This document shows, piece after piece, positions 43,204-52,289 of a stretch of 64,000 bases of DNA. How positions within the stretch are numbered: the stretch's first letter is position 1; every line of letters begins with the position of its first letter. The stretch spans positions 310,001 through 374,000 of the forward strand of contig CAWDVG010000004.1 in the NCBI GenBank assembly GCA_963805795.1, read 5' to 3'. This DNA comes from CAWARU01 sp963805795 (GTDB taxonomy: Bacteria > Pseudomonadota > Gammaproteobacteria > UBA6186 > Azoamicaceae). The notes beneath the pieces are model-generated. The model worked only from the letters and a program-made list of their open reading frames with translations. It was not told where the DNA came from and did no database searches. Both the position numbers and the translations under genes were made by a program.

Positions 43204-44224
43204 TACCCATTACTTTGTCTTGTATATTAAAAGATAGTCCGAAATGGCGATAGGCTCGTTCTGTTGCTATCCTACCTCGCTGAGTTCGCATTAAAAATCC
43301 TTGCTGGATTAAATAGGGCTCTAGCACATCTTCAATTGTCCCACGTTCTTCCCCTATCGCGGCTGATAAATTATCTAGGCCTACAGGCCCCCCAGCAAAT
43401 TTTTCTATAACGGCACAAAGTAATTTTCTATCCATCATGTCGAATCCTTCTTGATCGACATCCAATAAATCTAAGGCTTTATCAGCAATATTTTCAGTGA
43501 TGCGCCCTTGTCCTCGCACCTCTGCAAAATCGCGTACGCGTCGCAAAAGACGATTGGCAATTCGGGGCGTTCCTCGTGAACGTTTTGCAATCATCGCGCC
43601 ACCCTCATCTTCTAAAGCAACATTTAATAATGCGGCGGAACGTTTTACAATTTCTAGCAGTTCATCTGCTTGATAAAATTCCAAGCGTTGCACAATTCCA
43701 AAACGATCTCGCAAGGGTGAGGTTAAGAGTCCGGCACGCGTGGTTGCCCCAACCAAGGTAAAAGGAGGTAAATCTAGTTTGATGGATCTGGCGGTAGGGC
43801 CTTCGCCAATCATAATATCGAGTTGGCCATCTTCCATGGCTGGATATAACACTTCCTCTACTACGGGACTTAAACGATGAATTTCATCAATAAATAATAC
43901 ATCTCTGGCTTCTAAATTCGTGAGTAGAGCCGCGAGGTCTCCTGCTCGTTCTAAAACAGGACCTGAAGTTTGCCTTAAGGAAACATTCATTTCGGTGGCA
44001 ATAATATGAGCTAAAGTTGTTTTGCCAAGCCCGGGTGGACCGAAAATCAAGACATGATCTAAAGCTTCTTGACGTCCTTTGGCAGCGTTAATAAAAAGTC
44101 CCATTTGCTCACGAACAGCTTTTTGCCCGATATATTCCTGCAAACTTTTAGGACGTAGGCCTCTATCTTGCTTGTCTTCTTCGGGCTTGGCTTTTACGGC
44201 CGTTAAACGATCGGTTTCAATCAT
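43187..44224 (-). CDS. ruvB: Holliday junction helicase RuvB
   Basis: 345 aa, AAA+ motor of the RuvAB branch-migration complex. Walker A FGPPGLGKTTLAHI, Walker B DVLFIDEIHRL, sensor 1 VGATTRAG, Arg finger PLRDRFGI, C-terminal winged helix (PYLIQQGFLMRTQRGRIAT). Start ATG 44224 overlaps the ruvA stop by 4 bp (ATGA). Confidence 0.96.
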   Translation of the reverse strand: MIETDRLTAVKAKPEEDKQDRGLRPKSLQEYIGQKAVREQMGLFINAAKGRQEALDHVLIFGPPGLGKTTLAHIIATEMNVSLRQTSGPVLERAGDLAALLTNLEARDVLFIDEIHRLSPVVEEVLYPAMEDGQLDIMIGEGPTARSIKLDLPPFTLVGATTRAGLLTSPLRDRFGIVQRLEFYQADELLEIVKRSAALLNVALEDEGGAMIAKRSRGTPRIANRLLRRVRDFAEVRGQGRITENIADKALDLLDVDQEGFDMMDRKLLCAVIEKFAGGPVGLDNLSAAIGEERGTIEDVLEPYLIQQGFLMRTQRGRIATERAYRHFGLSFNIQDKVMGNVDAE

Positions 44225-44835
44225 AGTTTTGCCATCCCCTGTAGTGCGCGGCGAATTAATTCTTGGCTCATTAAGCCTTCTTCATGAATTTTCGAAATTG
44301 CCCTTGAAGCTTCTTGTGGTTTATAACCTAAGGCGATAAGAGCCGATACAGCTTCTTCATAAGGCGCTTGTTCCATTTTGTCTTTAGCATTTTTCACAAA
44401 AATCTTGACGGAAAAATCTTCTTCAGGAGCATTGCTCTTTAGTTTTCCTGCCATTTCAATTAATAAACGTTCTGCGGTTTTTTTACCTACACCAGGCAAT
44501 CGTACCAAAGGGGCGCTATCCCGACGTTCAACACATAAAACAAAATCTTCCCATTCTATTCCAGATAAAATGCTAAGCGCCATTTTTGGGCCTACACCGG
44601 ATATTTTAATGAGCGATCGAAATAAAGCGCGTTCTTGTGCTTCAAAAAAACCATATAAAACCTGCGCATCTTCCCGCACATATAGATGAGTTAATAATGT
44701 TACGGTTTGGCCACAATCAGGCAATTGATAGATGGTAGACATAGGTGCTTGTAATTCATAGCCTATGCCATTGACATCAATCAATAAAAAAGGAGGTGTT
44801 TTACTTTCTAAAATTCCTCGTAAACGACTGATCAT
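44221..44835 (-). CDS. ruvA: Holliday junction-binding protein RuvA
   Basis: 204 aa. OB-fold start MISRLRGILESKTPPFLLIDVNGIGYEL, two HhH motifs (LIKISGVGPKMALSIL; LVRLPGVGKKTAERLLIEM), flexible linker and a C-terminal domain III (EEAVSALIALGYKPQEASRAI) that binds RuvB. 10 bp downstream of ruvC and coupled to ruvB. Confidence 0.96.
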   Translation of the reverse strand: MISRLRGILESKTPPFLLIDVNGIGYELQAPMSTIYQLPDCGQTVTLLTHLYVREDAQVLYGFFEAQERALFRSLIKISGVGPKMALSILSGIEWEDFVLCVERRDSAPLVRLPGVGKKTAERLLIEMAGKLKSNAPEEDFSVKIFVKNAKDKMEQAPYEEAVSALIALGYKPQEASRAISKIHEEGLMSQELIRRALQGMAKL

Positions 44836-44845
44836 TTTATTAATC

Positions 44846-45325
44846 CTAGCAAGTTATTAATCCTCGCAGATTTTGACTATGGCAAAATGCTGCCGCTAAA
44901 GCATCTGCCGCATCTGCCTGTGGTTTACCCGTTAATTTTAACAGAGATTGCATCATATGTTGAACCTGGTGTTTTTCAGCAGAACCATAGCCCACAGCAG
45001 CTTTTTTTATTTGCCTTGCTGTATACTCAGCCACGGTTAGTCCTTTAAAAGCAGCTACTAACATCGCCACGCCACGTACTTGTCCTAACTTCAAAGCAGA
45101 GGCAACATTCTTATGAACAAAAATTCTTTCAATGACCACAACATCGGGAGAATATTCTGTAATAACCTGAGATAGGCCTTCAAAAATATGTTGCAATCGC
45201 TCTGGCCAAATCAATTTCCCAATTCGAATACAGCCGCTGGAAATATAATGCGGCATTCCTCGTTTTTGTTCTATAACACCAAAGCCTGTAATTTGCGATC
45301 CGGGATCAATACCTAAAATACGTAT
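44846..45325 (-). CDS. ruvC: Holliday junction resolvase RuvC, start codon appears to be ATA
   Basis: The first ATG (45256) lies inside the family and would remove the catalytic Asp7 region. The frame upstream encodes IRILGIDPGSQITGFGVIEQKRG, the true N-terminus, back to an in-frame TAG at 45340-45338. The only possible initiator at the right place is ATA at 45325-45323, 9 bases after GGAG (45338-45335). This gives 159 aa, near the usual 160-173. Catalytic residues: Asp in GIDPGS, Glu in VVIERIF, Asp pair in QADAADALA. So either a rare ATA start, which would give very low expression, or an ATG-to-ATA mutation or error. Follows yebC, precedes ruvA. Confidence 0.85.
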   Translation of the reverse strand: MRILGIDPGSQITGFGVIEQKRGMPHYISSGCIRIGKLIWPERLQHIFEGLSQVITEYSPDVVVIERIFVHKNVASALKLGQVRGVAMLVAAFKGLTVAEYTARQIKKAAVGYGSAEKHQVQHMMQSLLKLTGKPQADAADALAAAFCHSQNLRGLITC

Positions 45326-45406
45326 AGTTTTCCGCTCCTAAAAATCCGAACAAAATCTTAAGCTCTTGTTCTAAACAATCATTCTAAACAAGGGTTATAG
45401 CCATTA

Positions 45407-46159
45407 TTATAAACCTAAAGCGGCAAATAATGATTCTGCAATATCTCCGTTAGAATAAACAGCCTGCACATCGTCTAAGTCTTCTAGGGTATCTATCAAC
45501 TTGTTGAATTTAAGGGCAACATCTTTATCTTCAATAGAGACATAATTTAAAGGTAATAAGGTAATTTCCGCTCTTTCGGGTTTTAGATTCGCCTTTTCCA
45601 TTGCTTGTTTAACTGCAGAAAAGTTTTCAAAGGTCGTGATGACGATAATGCTACCATCTTCTTCCACTTGAACATCTTGGGCTTCTGCCTCAAGGGCTAT
45701 GTCCATTACAGTATCTTCACTCAATCCCGGGGCAAATACGATTTGTCCTTGTTTTGTAAATAAGTAGGAGACTGAACCTTCAGTACCTAAATTGCCCCCC
45801 ATTTTAGTAAAAGCATGGCGTACTTCTCCGACGGTTCGATTGCGATTGTTGGTCATACAATCGACCATTATAGCAACGCCACCGGGTCCATACCCTTCAT
45901 AACGAATTTCTTCGAGATCTTGACCCTCCTGCCCGCCAGCACCCTTTTTAATGGCGCGGTCAATGGTATCGCGCGTCATATTTGCCGTTAAAGCTTTATC
46001 AATGGCCGCTCTAAGGCGAGGATTAGAGTGGGGATCCGGCCCCCCTTGTCGCGCAGCTACCGTGATTTCTCTGATATATTTCGTAAATAATTTGCCACGA
46101 CGAGCGTCTTGACCCATTTTACGAAATCGAATGTTTGCCCACTTACTATGACCGGCCAT
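45407..46159 (-). CDS. yebC: YebC/PmpR-family protein
   Basis: 250 aa, ATG 46159. GHSKWANIRFRKMGQDARRGKLFTKYIREIT, then IDRAIKKGAGG, EEIRYEGYGPGGVAIMVDCMTDNRNRT-like (here CMTNNRNRTVGEVRHAF) and FTKQGQIVF. YebC-family proteins act as regulators or help translate proline-rich motifs. It heads the yebC-ruvCAB group. Confidence 0.93.
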   Translation of the reverse strand: MAGHSKWANIRFRKMGQDARRGKLFTKYIREITVAARQGGPDPHSNPRLRAAIDKALTANMTRDTIDRAIKKGAGGQEGQDLEEIRYEGYGPGGVAIMVDCMTNNRNRTVGEVRHAFTKMGGNLGTEGSVSYLFTKQGQIVFAPGLSEDTVMDIALEAEAQDVQVEEDGSIIVITTFENFSAVKQAMEKANLKPERAEITLLPLNYVSIEDKDVALKFNKLIDTLEDLDDVQAVYSNGDIAESLFAALGL

Positions 46160-46273
46160 AATCGAATTTTTTCTACGTTCCTAGTTAGGTTAAACTGCTT
46201 GAGTTAATACAACATCTTAATACGATGTTATTGTGTCATAAATGGATTGCTATTGGTACCGTTGAAGCAATCA

Positions 46274-46344
46274 TAGGGCCCATTAGGGCAAAGGCCGGAT
46301 CACATTTTGGCTCCGGCTGGAGCAGAAAATGTCAATAGGCCCTA
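46274..46344 (-). terminator. Nested inverted repeat downstream of the PerM-like gene
   Basis: Outer arms TAGGGCC (46274-46280) and GGCCCTA (46338-46344) and inner arms CATTTTGGCTCC (46303-46314) with GGAGCAGAAAATG (46319-46331) around GGCT. The outer right arm overlaps the stop codon of the permease. Likely a transcript-end structure; no T-run follows. Confidence 0.5.
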
Positions 46345-47391
46345 CTTTGGTTTTGGCCAGGCATTAATGACAGCCTTCACCAAAGTGGCCAAGGGAATAG
46401 CAAAGAATACACCCCAAAATCCCCAAATGCCCCCGAAAAATAAAGTCGCCACAATAATAGCCACTGGATGCAAATTAACAGCTTCTGAGAATAGCAAGGG
46501 AACTAGAATATTTGCATCTAGACCCTGCACAACCAGAAAAGCTAATATCAGATAACCAAATTGCGGATGCCAACCCCATTGCAGATAAGCAACTAAAATA
46601 ACAGGGATTGTAATAACAACAGCACCCACATAAGGAATCAACACCGATAAACCCACTAAAGAAGCCAGTAAAACGCTATATTGCAAGCCAAAGAACCAAA
46701 AAACCAGGTAAGTTACTATACCCACAAAAATAATTTCAATAACTTTGCCACGTATGTAATTACCAATCTGTTGATTAACTTCCAATGATACCTTTTGCAA
46801 AACCCCTCTTTTCTTGGGTAAAAAATGCATCAGCCAGTTGATCAATTGTTTCTGATCTTTTAAAAAAAAGAAAACGAGTAATGGTACCAATACTAAGTAA
46901 ACTATCCAGACAATGAGACCAGTAATGGAAGAAACCGAGGCAGTTACTACCACCTTACCCCAATTACGAATATCAGAACCCATGGAATTCACGACATCCC
47001 AAAGTTGATCTTTGGAAAAGAAATCTGGAAAACGTTGGGAAAGTAATAATAAGGCTTGCTGAACCTCGGTAATCATGTGGGGCAATTCATCAAAAAGAGC
47101 AGCTAATTGCTTCCAAACCAGTGGCAAAAGTACCATCAATGCCAAGAAAAGAATTCCTAAAAAAGCACAAAATACAATAATCACAGCGGCAAGGTGCGGG
47201 ATTTTCCATTTCTGCAGGCGCGCCACACCTGATTCTAATAGATAAGCAATGGCAATACCGGCCAACACAGGGGCCAAAATTCCGCCTAGAAAGATAATCA
47301 GACAAAAACCAAGCAACAAAATGAAAAATAATAAAATGGCTTCTGGATCTGAAAAATAACGATGGAACCATTTTTGTATCATTTGGAGCAT
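46342..47391 (-). CDS. AI-2E/PerM-family membrane permease
   Basis: 349 aa, seven to eight membrane helices. PF01594 features: ILLFFILLLGFCLIIFLGGILAPVLAGIAIAYLLES at the N-terminus, VLVPLLVFFFLKDQKQLINWL in the middle, and the C-terminal PYVGAVVITIPVILVAYLQWG, LHPVAIIVATLFFGGIWGFWGVFFAIPLATLVKAV. The family includes exporters of AI-2 and Na+/H+ antiporters; the substrate cannot be told. Ends in a nested hairpin. Confidence 0.85.
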   Translation of the reverse strand: MLQMIQKWFHRYFSDPEAILLFFILLLGFCLIIFLGGILAPVLAGIAIAYLLESGVARLQKWKIPHLAAVIIVFCAFLGILFLALMVLLPLVWKQLAALFDELPHMITEVQQALLLLSQRFPDFFSKDQLWDVVNSMGSDIRNWGKVVVTASVSSITGLIVWIVYLVLVPLLVFFFLKDQKQLINWLMHFLPKKRGVLQKVSLEVNQQIGNYIRGKVIEIIFVGIVTYLVFWFFGLQYSVLLASLVGLSVLIPYVGAVVITIPVILVAYLQWGWHPQFGYLILAFLVVQGLDANILVPLLFSEAVNLHPVAIIVATLFFGGIWGFWGVFFAIPLATLVKAVINAWPKPK

Positions 47392-47615
47392 ATATATCGC
47401 CTATGAGTTTTATTCAACAAAAACAAAGTTTAGCAGCTTGTTGTGGGATTGTCTCTAAGTTACTTTCCAAAACTAAATTACCAATTCCTATTGTATATTA
47501 ACATTACTAGTAACTACTAGTAACTTGACTTAATTTTCTGTGTTTTGTTACATTCTTTCTTTCGCTAGCTATCTATTGTTTAGCTGTTTAGTCATTTTAT
47601 TTTATACATTTCTAC

Positions 47616-48353
47616 ATGATGTTATACGATTATAAGCCCTTGCCCAACTCTTTATCTAATCGCGTTATTTTAGTGACGGGTGCTTCTCGCGGCATTGGGC
47701 GCGCTGTTGCAAAAGCCTTTGCCAAGCAGGGTGCCACGGTGATTTTACTGGCCCGTACTATTCCACATCTTGAATCTTTATATGATGAAATTGAAAAATC
47801 TGGTAACCCTAAACCTGCCATTTATCCCTTCAATTTAGCCAATGCTACGCCCGAAGATTACGAATTGCTCCACAAAAATATTAAGCAACATTTTGGGAAA
47901 CTCGATGGCATTTTGCATAATGCTGCCATGTTAGGTAGTTTAACCAGTATTGAACATACTCCGCTAGAACAGTGGTATCATGTCATACAAGTCAATTTAC
48001 ATGCTGCATTTTTACTCACCAAAGCTACGCTTCCCTTACTTAAGCTTTCTAAAGATGCCTCCATTATCTTCACGAGTTCTGCAGTTGCGCAAAAAGCACG
48101 CGCCTATTGGGGTTCTTATGCTGTCAGTCAATTCGGATCTGAGGCCTTGATGCAAATTTTGGCTGATGAACTTGAGGTCAATACTCATATCAGGGTCAAT
48201 TCAGTGAATCCTGGACGAGTTAAAACGGCGTTAAGAACCGCAGCCTTCCCTGCAGAAGATCAAAGTAAACTCAAAATGCCTGAAGACATTTTGTCTTTTT
48301 ATCTTTATTTAATGAGTTCGGATAGTATAGGAATTACTGGGAATAGTTTCTAA
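47616..48353 (+). CDS. YciK-like short-chain dehydrogenase
   Basis: 245 aa, start ATG 47616 or 47619. Rossmann motif VTGASRGIGRAVAKAF, NNAG-equivalent HNAAMLGSLTSIEHTP, Ser in IIFTSSAVAQ and Tyr in WGSYAVSQFGSEAL. The catalytic YxxxK reads YAVSQ: the Lys is replaced by Gln. This is odd, because the E. coli relative has Lys. The typical YciK C-terminus (VNPGRVKTALRTAAFPAEDQ) is present. Oxidoreductase activity may be altered or lost. Confidence 0.8.
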   Translation: MMLYDYKPLPNSLSNRVILVTGASRGIGRAVAKAFAKQGATVILLARTIPHLESLYDEIEKSGNPKPAIYPFNLANATPEDYELLHKNIKQHFGKLDGILHNAAMLGSLTSIEHTPLEQWYHVIQVNLHAAFLLTKATLPLLKLSKDASIIFTSSAVAQKARAYWGSYAVSQFGSEALMQILADELEVNTHIRVNSVNPGRVKTALRTAAFPAEDQSKLKMPEDILSFYLYLMSSDSIGITGNSF

Positions 48354-48384
48354 ACGGTTAGACCCAACGTAGTAAGGAGGTCAT

Positions 48385-49761
48385 ATGGCAAGCAATACTA
48401 AGGACATTACAAAAATAATTGCTCACAAAACAGTTCCCTTGTTGGTAAAACAAAGATCAACAGCAGCTGTTAATGCAACAGTTAATACTGTAACAACTAT
48501 GCCCAGAGTCGCCCTTCTTCATTTGCCCACCCCTTCGATAGATCTCATTTTGGCTGATCCCAGTGCAAGAAAAGCATTTAGCAAATTTGCTTCAGACACG
48601 CATATAACCGAAAACGAGAAATTTATAGTAGAAATTCGCAGAATCGAGGAAGCGCTAGCTTCAAAGAAAAAGCCTACGCAGTCATTAGAAAAATTGGAAA
48701 AAGAGCAATGGGCACAACAAGAATTTCAAGACATTTATTTCAGATTTATTGCAGAATCAAGTTCTCAATGGATCAGTATTTCTGCTAAAATGAGAAAGAT
48801 CCTATTCGAACAAAACAATGGAAACTCAATGGCTGCCCCCAAGCCAACCTCTTTTCGATTTGCAACCTTTAAAGAAATTTATGAAGATATTGTCAAAGAT
48901 TTATCTGGCACTACAGGCCCTTTAGCGCAATTTCATAGTAAATATAGTTCTATGCGAAATCTGCATCAAAGTGCAGCAACGGGAGCAACGTTTGCACCTG
49001 CACCAGCAACAGCAATTTCATTAGCAACACCTGTTCCAATGATCGCGACAACTGTTGCTGCGGCTACCGCTTCATCCACTGAGGCAGCAGCCTCAGCTTC
49101 CACTGGTACAGCGACACCCTCACTGCATTTTCATTATAATCAACCTGCACATTTAACCGTAATCAAACCAACAAATTCGCGCAGTGGATCTTCATCGTTG
49201 CTTCAAGACGCGCACCTAGTCACTGCCCGCAATATACATCCTACAATGGATACGCAAAGGGGCACCCCGGCAAAATATTCTCCTTTAATGAACTCTGCTG
49301 CTACTCCCACATTGCATTTAACAGATATAACCGAAAAGCTTTCAAATGCTTCTACAAATACTCCAACGATTGCCATAACCGTTCCATCGGCCGCAGCAAA
49401 CCCTACTCATTCTCTGGAATATAAGAATGCTATTATGGGACTTTCTAAAAGGTTGGGAGAATATTTGGTGAGCATTCCGAATTATAACAATGAAGAAACT
49501 GGCTGTACCTACTGCTGTTTTAGAAACTGTAAAAAAGACAAATCGGGCATTTATAAAAATATAAATGATTTGGTTGCTCATTTACAGTTATCATTGCAAA
49601 ACTGGTCCGATGATAAAGTAGAAACGATGAAAAAAGAAATTTCAGATGCACTTCAATGTCATCAAATGCTGGCTGGCAAAGAAGAGCAACAAATAATCGA
49701 ATCCTTAAGAACTGCTCTAGGCCTGCTTAGCCAATACAAACCAAACAGACATCATTTATAA
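48385..49761 (+). CDS. RGS-like domain protein (candidate effector)
   Basis: 458 aa, ATG 48385 behind AAGGAGGTC. Residues 50-192 resemble a regulator of G-protein signalling domain: PSARKAFSKFASDTHITENEKFIVEIRRIEEAL (the conserved 'f..F...e...EN..F...v..f'), WAQQEFQDIYFRFIAESSSQWISIS ('iy..fi...s...vni') and FRFATFKEIYEDIVKDL, LAQFHSKYSSM. The middle (200-380) is Ala/Thr/Ser-rich low complexity. The C-terminal part has CTYCCFRNCKKDKSG and helices. RGS domains are eukaryotic GTPase activators for G-alpha proteins; in a bacterium this would point to a host-directed effector. The RGS call is by pattern only. It follows yciK at 31 bp. Confidence 0.45.
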   Translation: MASNTKDITKIIAHKTVPLLVKQRSTAAVNATVNTVTTMPRVALLHLPTPSIDLILADPSARKAFSKFASDTHITENEKFIVEIRRIEEALASKKKPTQSLEKLEKEQWAQQEFQDIYFRFIAESSSQWISISAKMRKILFEQNNGNSMAAPKPTSFRFATFKEIYEDIVKDLSGTTGPLAQFHSKYSSMRNLHQSAATGATFAPAPATAISLATPVPMIATTVAAATASSTEAAASASTGTATPSLHFHYNQPAHLTVIKPTNSRSGSSSLLQDAHLVTARNIHPTMDTQRGTPAKYSPLMNSAATPTLHLTDITEKLSNASTNTPTIAITVPSAAANPTHSLEYKNAIMGLSKRLGEYLVSIPNYNNEETGCTYCCFRNCKKDKSGIYKNINDLVAHLQLSLQNWSDDKVETMKKEISDALQCHQMLAGKEEQQIIESLRTALGLLSQYKPNRHHL

Positions 49762-49764
49762 TAA

Positions 49765-50547
49765 TTATGCCTTACCCAAAAAATGCTTGATGAGATCTAC
49801 AGTCGTTTTCGGCGCTTCTACTAACATCACATGTCCACCTGCTAGCATAGTCAAATTGGCATTTTGAATATTTTCTTTTAAATATTTAAGCTCTTCCTCA
49901 GAGACTAATAAATCCCGACTATTCCCTATAATTAAAGTCTTAGCTTTCATTCTGTTTAGACTCGTTCGAAAATCAAATGCCTCTAAGACCTTTATTTGTC
50001 TTTTATTGCCTATTAGAGTTTGTGGAAATGGGTATTCTTGTATTGCTTTAATATATAAAGCAAGCTTTTTTGAATCTGCAATAAATGCTTCTGAAAAAGA
50101 CCAGGGAATAAATTCTTGAGCCAGTAAATCAAGCGATATATTTGCTTCTTGTAACTTGAGCATATTGCGTAATACCATTAAAGCAACCGCATTTGATTTT
50201 GCAGAGGTGTTCAACAGCATTATTTTGCCTAGGGCATTTGCATAGTTTGCTGCCAGAATTTGAGTGATCGATCCACCCATCGAATGCCCTACAATATGAG
50301 GTTTCTCCCAACCCAAAAAATTGACGAGTGCCATAACATCATTCGCTAGAGTTTCTAAAATAAAATTTTCATTATTATCTTGGGTCTCGCCACTGCCTCT
50401 GTTATCCAAAATTAAAATTTGAAAATCATTTTTTAAATAGGGAATAAGAGGTAACCAAAAAGTGTGATTGCACCCAAATCCAGCAATCAATACTAAAGAT
50501 TGTTTGCTTTTACCATGAGTTTCGTAATATATCTTCGCATCATTCAA
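49765..50547 (-). CDS. Alpha/beta-hydrolase
   Basis: 260 aa. IYYETHGKSKQSLVLIAGFGCNHTFW with the oxyanion region, DNRGSGETQ, nucleophile elbow VGHSMGGS (Ser), acid in GNSRDLLVS, His in GGHVMLVEAP. It belongs to the lipase/esterase group of such hydrolases. The start is TTG 50547; no in-frame ATG is available there. Divergent from hipA, sharing the AT-rich intergenic region. It ends 3 bp from the RGS-like gene (convergent). Confidence 0.85.
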   Translation of the reverse strand: MNDAKIYYETHGKSKQSLVLIAGFGCNHTFWLPLIPYLKNDFQILILDNRGSGETQDNNENFILETLANDVMALVNFLGWEKPHIVGHSMGGSITQILAANYANALGKIMLLNTSAKSNAVALMVLRNMLKLQEANISLDLLAQEFIPWSFSEAFIADSKKLALYIKAIQEYPFPQTLIGNKRQIKVLEAFDFRTSLNRMKAKTLIIGNSRDLLVSEEELKYLKENIQNANLTMLAGGHVMLVEAPKTTVDLIKHFLGKA

Positions 50548-50562
50548 AATATATAATATTAT

Positions 50563-50658
50563 AAATTATATTTTATACTATTGACATTTAATAAGAATAA
50601 TGTAAACTATATTTTATAAATTGTGTTTTTTATTTTGGAGTATAAATTATATTTTATG
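50563..50658 (+). promoter_or_regulatory. hipA promoter with three direct operator repeats
   Basis: TTGACA (50581-50586), 16-bp spacer, TAAACT (50603-50608) is a candidate promoter. AAATTATATTTTAT occurs at 50563, AAACTATATTTTAT at 50604 (over the -10) and AAATTATATTTTAT at 50644 (running into the hipA start codon). The repeats are 41 and 40 bp apart, near four helical turns. They are likely sites for the HipB-like protein encoded downstream. Confidence 0.5.
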
Positions 50659-51906
50659 GCTACATCTCAATGGGGCAAGATATATTATCAGGATGTATAT
50701 ACAGGAATTTTACAACAAGAGCCGGGTGGTCGCTGCGTATTTACCTATGATACCTCCTATCTAGAGAGTGGGCTTCCTGCAATAGCCTTATCTTTCCCTA
50801 AGCAAAGAGAACCCTTTATTTGTGAAAGAGGGTTACATCCCTTTTTCGATAATTTAATCGCGGAAGGCTGGTTTCAAAATGCACAAGCTAAAGCCTTAGG
50901 AGTTGACACCAGAGACCGTTTTGCATTACTGCTAGGCTTTGGATTCGATCTAGCCGGTGCCGTATCAGTACTTGATCCTGAACCACGCAAACATATGGCT
51001 CCCTTACACGCGGACGATGTTACTACTGCTGCGTTGTTAGGTCGTGCCTCATTATCAGGCATACAACGAAAACTGTTGGTTGTCAAAGAAGGGAATAAAT
51101 ATCGTCCAGCTGTTGGCAATGAACTCAGCAGCCATATTGCTAAGCTATCTTCAGGAAATTTAACCGATATTATTGAGCTAGAATTTCTGACTACTCAAGC
51201 AGCAAAACAGTTGTTGCCAGAAGATTCTATAGTCAATATGGAAATAGGATCCATTGCTTCTATTACAGAAGAGGCCCTAATCATAGAACGTTTTGATCGA
51301 AGCCCCGCAGGCAAGCGTATTCATTTTGAAGAATTTAACCAATTATTAGGACATTATTCTGGTAATGATAAATATGAAAGTTCTTATGAAGCAATGGGAC
51401 AATTTATTTGTACAAATCCAAATTGTATTAAAGCAGAAGCAGACAAACTATTTAGAAGAATCTTAGCTTGTCTTTTGCTTGGAAATACAGATGCCCATCT
51501 TAAAAATTTTGCCATGTTCCATACTCGCGATGGCTTACGTTTAACGCCAGCATATGATTTGGTTGCAACCGCGAGATATAAAGAGTATCACACCATCGCT
51601 TTGAGTATCGGCGGAGCTCGGGACTTAGATATAGGCGCCTTAAAGGCCAAACATATTCTTGAGTTAGGTTATGGTTTTGGATTGAATGCAAATGCAATCC
51701 AATTAGCTATAGCAGATCTCAGCAACAGATTACCACTCGCGCAGTCTATTGTGGCAGAATCCAACATAGGGACTCCTATGTTGCGGAAAAAACTAGTGGA
51801 TATAATGGAGAAAAGATGGAAAGGCAGTTTCGTCTCAATTGGCCAGTTATTGTCGAAGAGGCAAAACAAAGGCGGAAAACACAAAAACTTACTCAACAAC
51901 GATTAG
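50656..51906 (+). CDS. hipA: HipA-family serine/threonine kinase toxin
   Basis: 416 aa from ATG 50656; a start at 50623 is possible but lacks homology. HipA N-terminal part HPFFDNLIAEGWFQNAQ and SGIQRKL (the regulatory Ser loop, residues 134-139), catalytic LLLGNTDAHLKNF (Asp279, His281, Lys283, Asn284), metal-binding YDLVAT (Asp301) and SIGGARD. HipA kinases phosphorylate glutamyl-tRNA synthetase or other targets and cause persistence. All catalytic residues are present. Unusually, hipA precedes the antitoxin-like gene and overlaps it by 91 bp. Confidence 0.88.
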   Translation: MATSQWGKIYYQDVYTGILQQEPGGRCVFTYDTSYLESGLPAIALSFPKQREPFICERGLHPFFDNLIAEGWFQNAQAKALGVDTRDRFALLLGFGFDLAGAVSVLDPEPRKHMAPLHADDVTTAALLGRASLSGIQRKLLVVKEGNKYRPAVGNELSSHIAKLSSGNLTDIIELEFLTTQAAKQLLPEDSIVNMEIGSIASITEEALIIERFDRSPAGKRIHFEEFNQLLGHYSGNDKYESSYEAMGQFICTNPNCIKAEADKLFRRILACLLLGNTDAHLKNFAMFHTRDGLRLTPAYDLVATARYKEYHTIALSIGGARDLDIGALKAKHILELGYGFGLNANAIQLAIADLSNRLPLAQSIVAESNIGTPMLRKKLVDIMEKRWKGSFVSIGQLLSKRQNKGGKHKNLLNND

Positions 51907-52289
51907 CTATTTTAGCCAACGTGAGTACCCCGACTATTTCCCGATTTGAAGGAGGAGAAAAGGATATTCAATTATCTTCTATCCTAAATATATTGGACAT
52001 TCTAGGTATGATTGATCAACGTGAACTACTGTTCCCGGACTCACATCCCAATTTTGATCACAGAAATATGAAAATAGTCTTTTGGGGACAGGATGGATCT
52101 AAAAAAATACTTTGCGCAATATCCAAAGAAACATTAGAAGATCATTATAGAAGTAAAACAAATAGCAAGGATCCCCTTAAAATATTTATGGATAATCAAT
52201 CATTGATTGAACATGAGGCTCGGCGAAAATATATTGAAGACCGACTAGAATCTGATAAGAGCATACTGATTCGAACAAATGATTTATAA
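51816..52289 (+). CDS. hipB: HipB-like HTH fused to DUF1488
   Basis: 157 aa. An Xre HTH (EEAKQRRKTQKLTQQRLAILANVSTPTISRFEGGEKDIQLSSILNIL, about 12-60) is followed by residues 80-155 (MKIVFWGQDGSKKILCAISKETLEDHY, IEHEARRKYIEDRLESDKSILIR), which match DUF1488. HipB is normally a short antitoxin preceding hipA; here it follows hipA, overlaps its end by 91 bp and carries an extra domain. Role as antitoxin/repressor is inferred from pairing and HTH. Confidence 0.75.
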   Translation: MERQFRLNWPVIVEEAKQRRKTQKLTQQRLAILANVSTPTISRFEGGEKDIQLSSILNILDILGMIDQRELLFPDSHPNFDHRNMKIVFWGQDGSKKILCAISKETLEDHYRSKTNSKDPLKIFMDNQSLIEHEARRKYIEDRLESDKSILIRTNDL

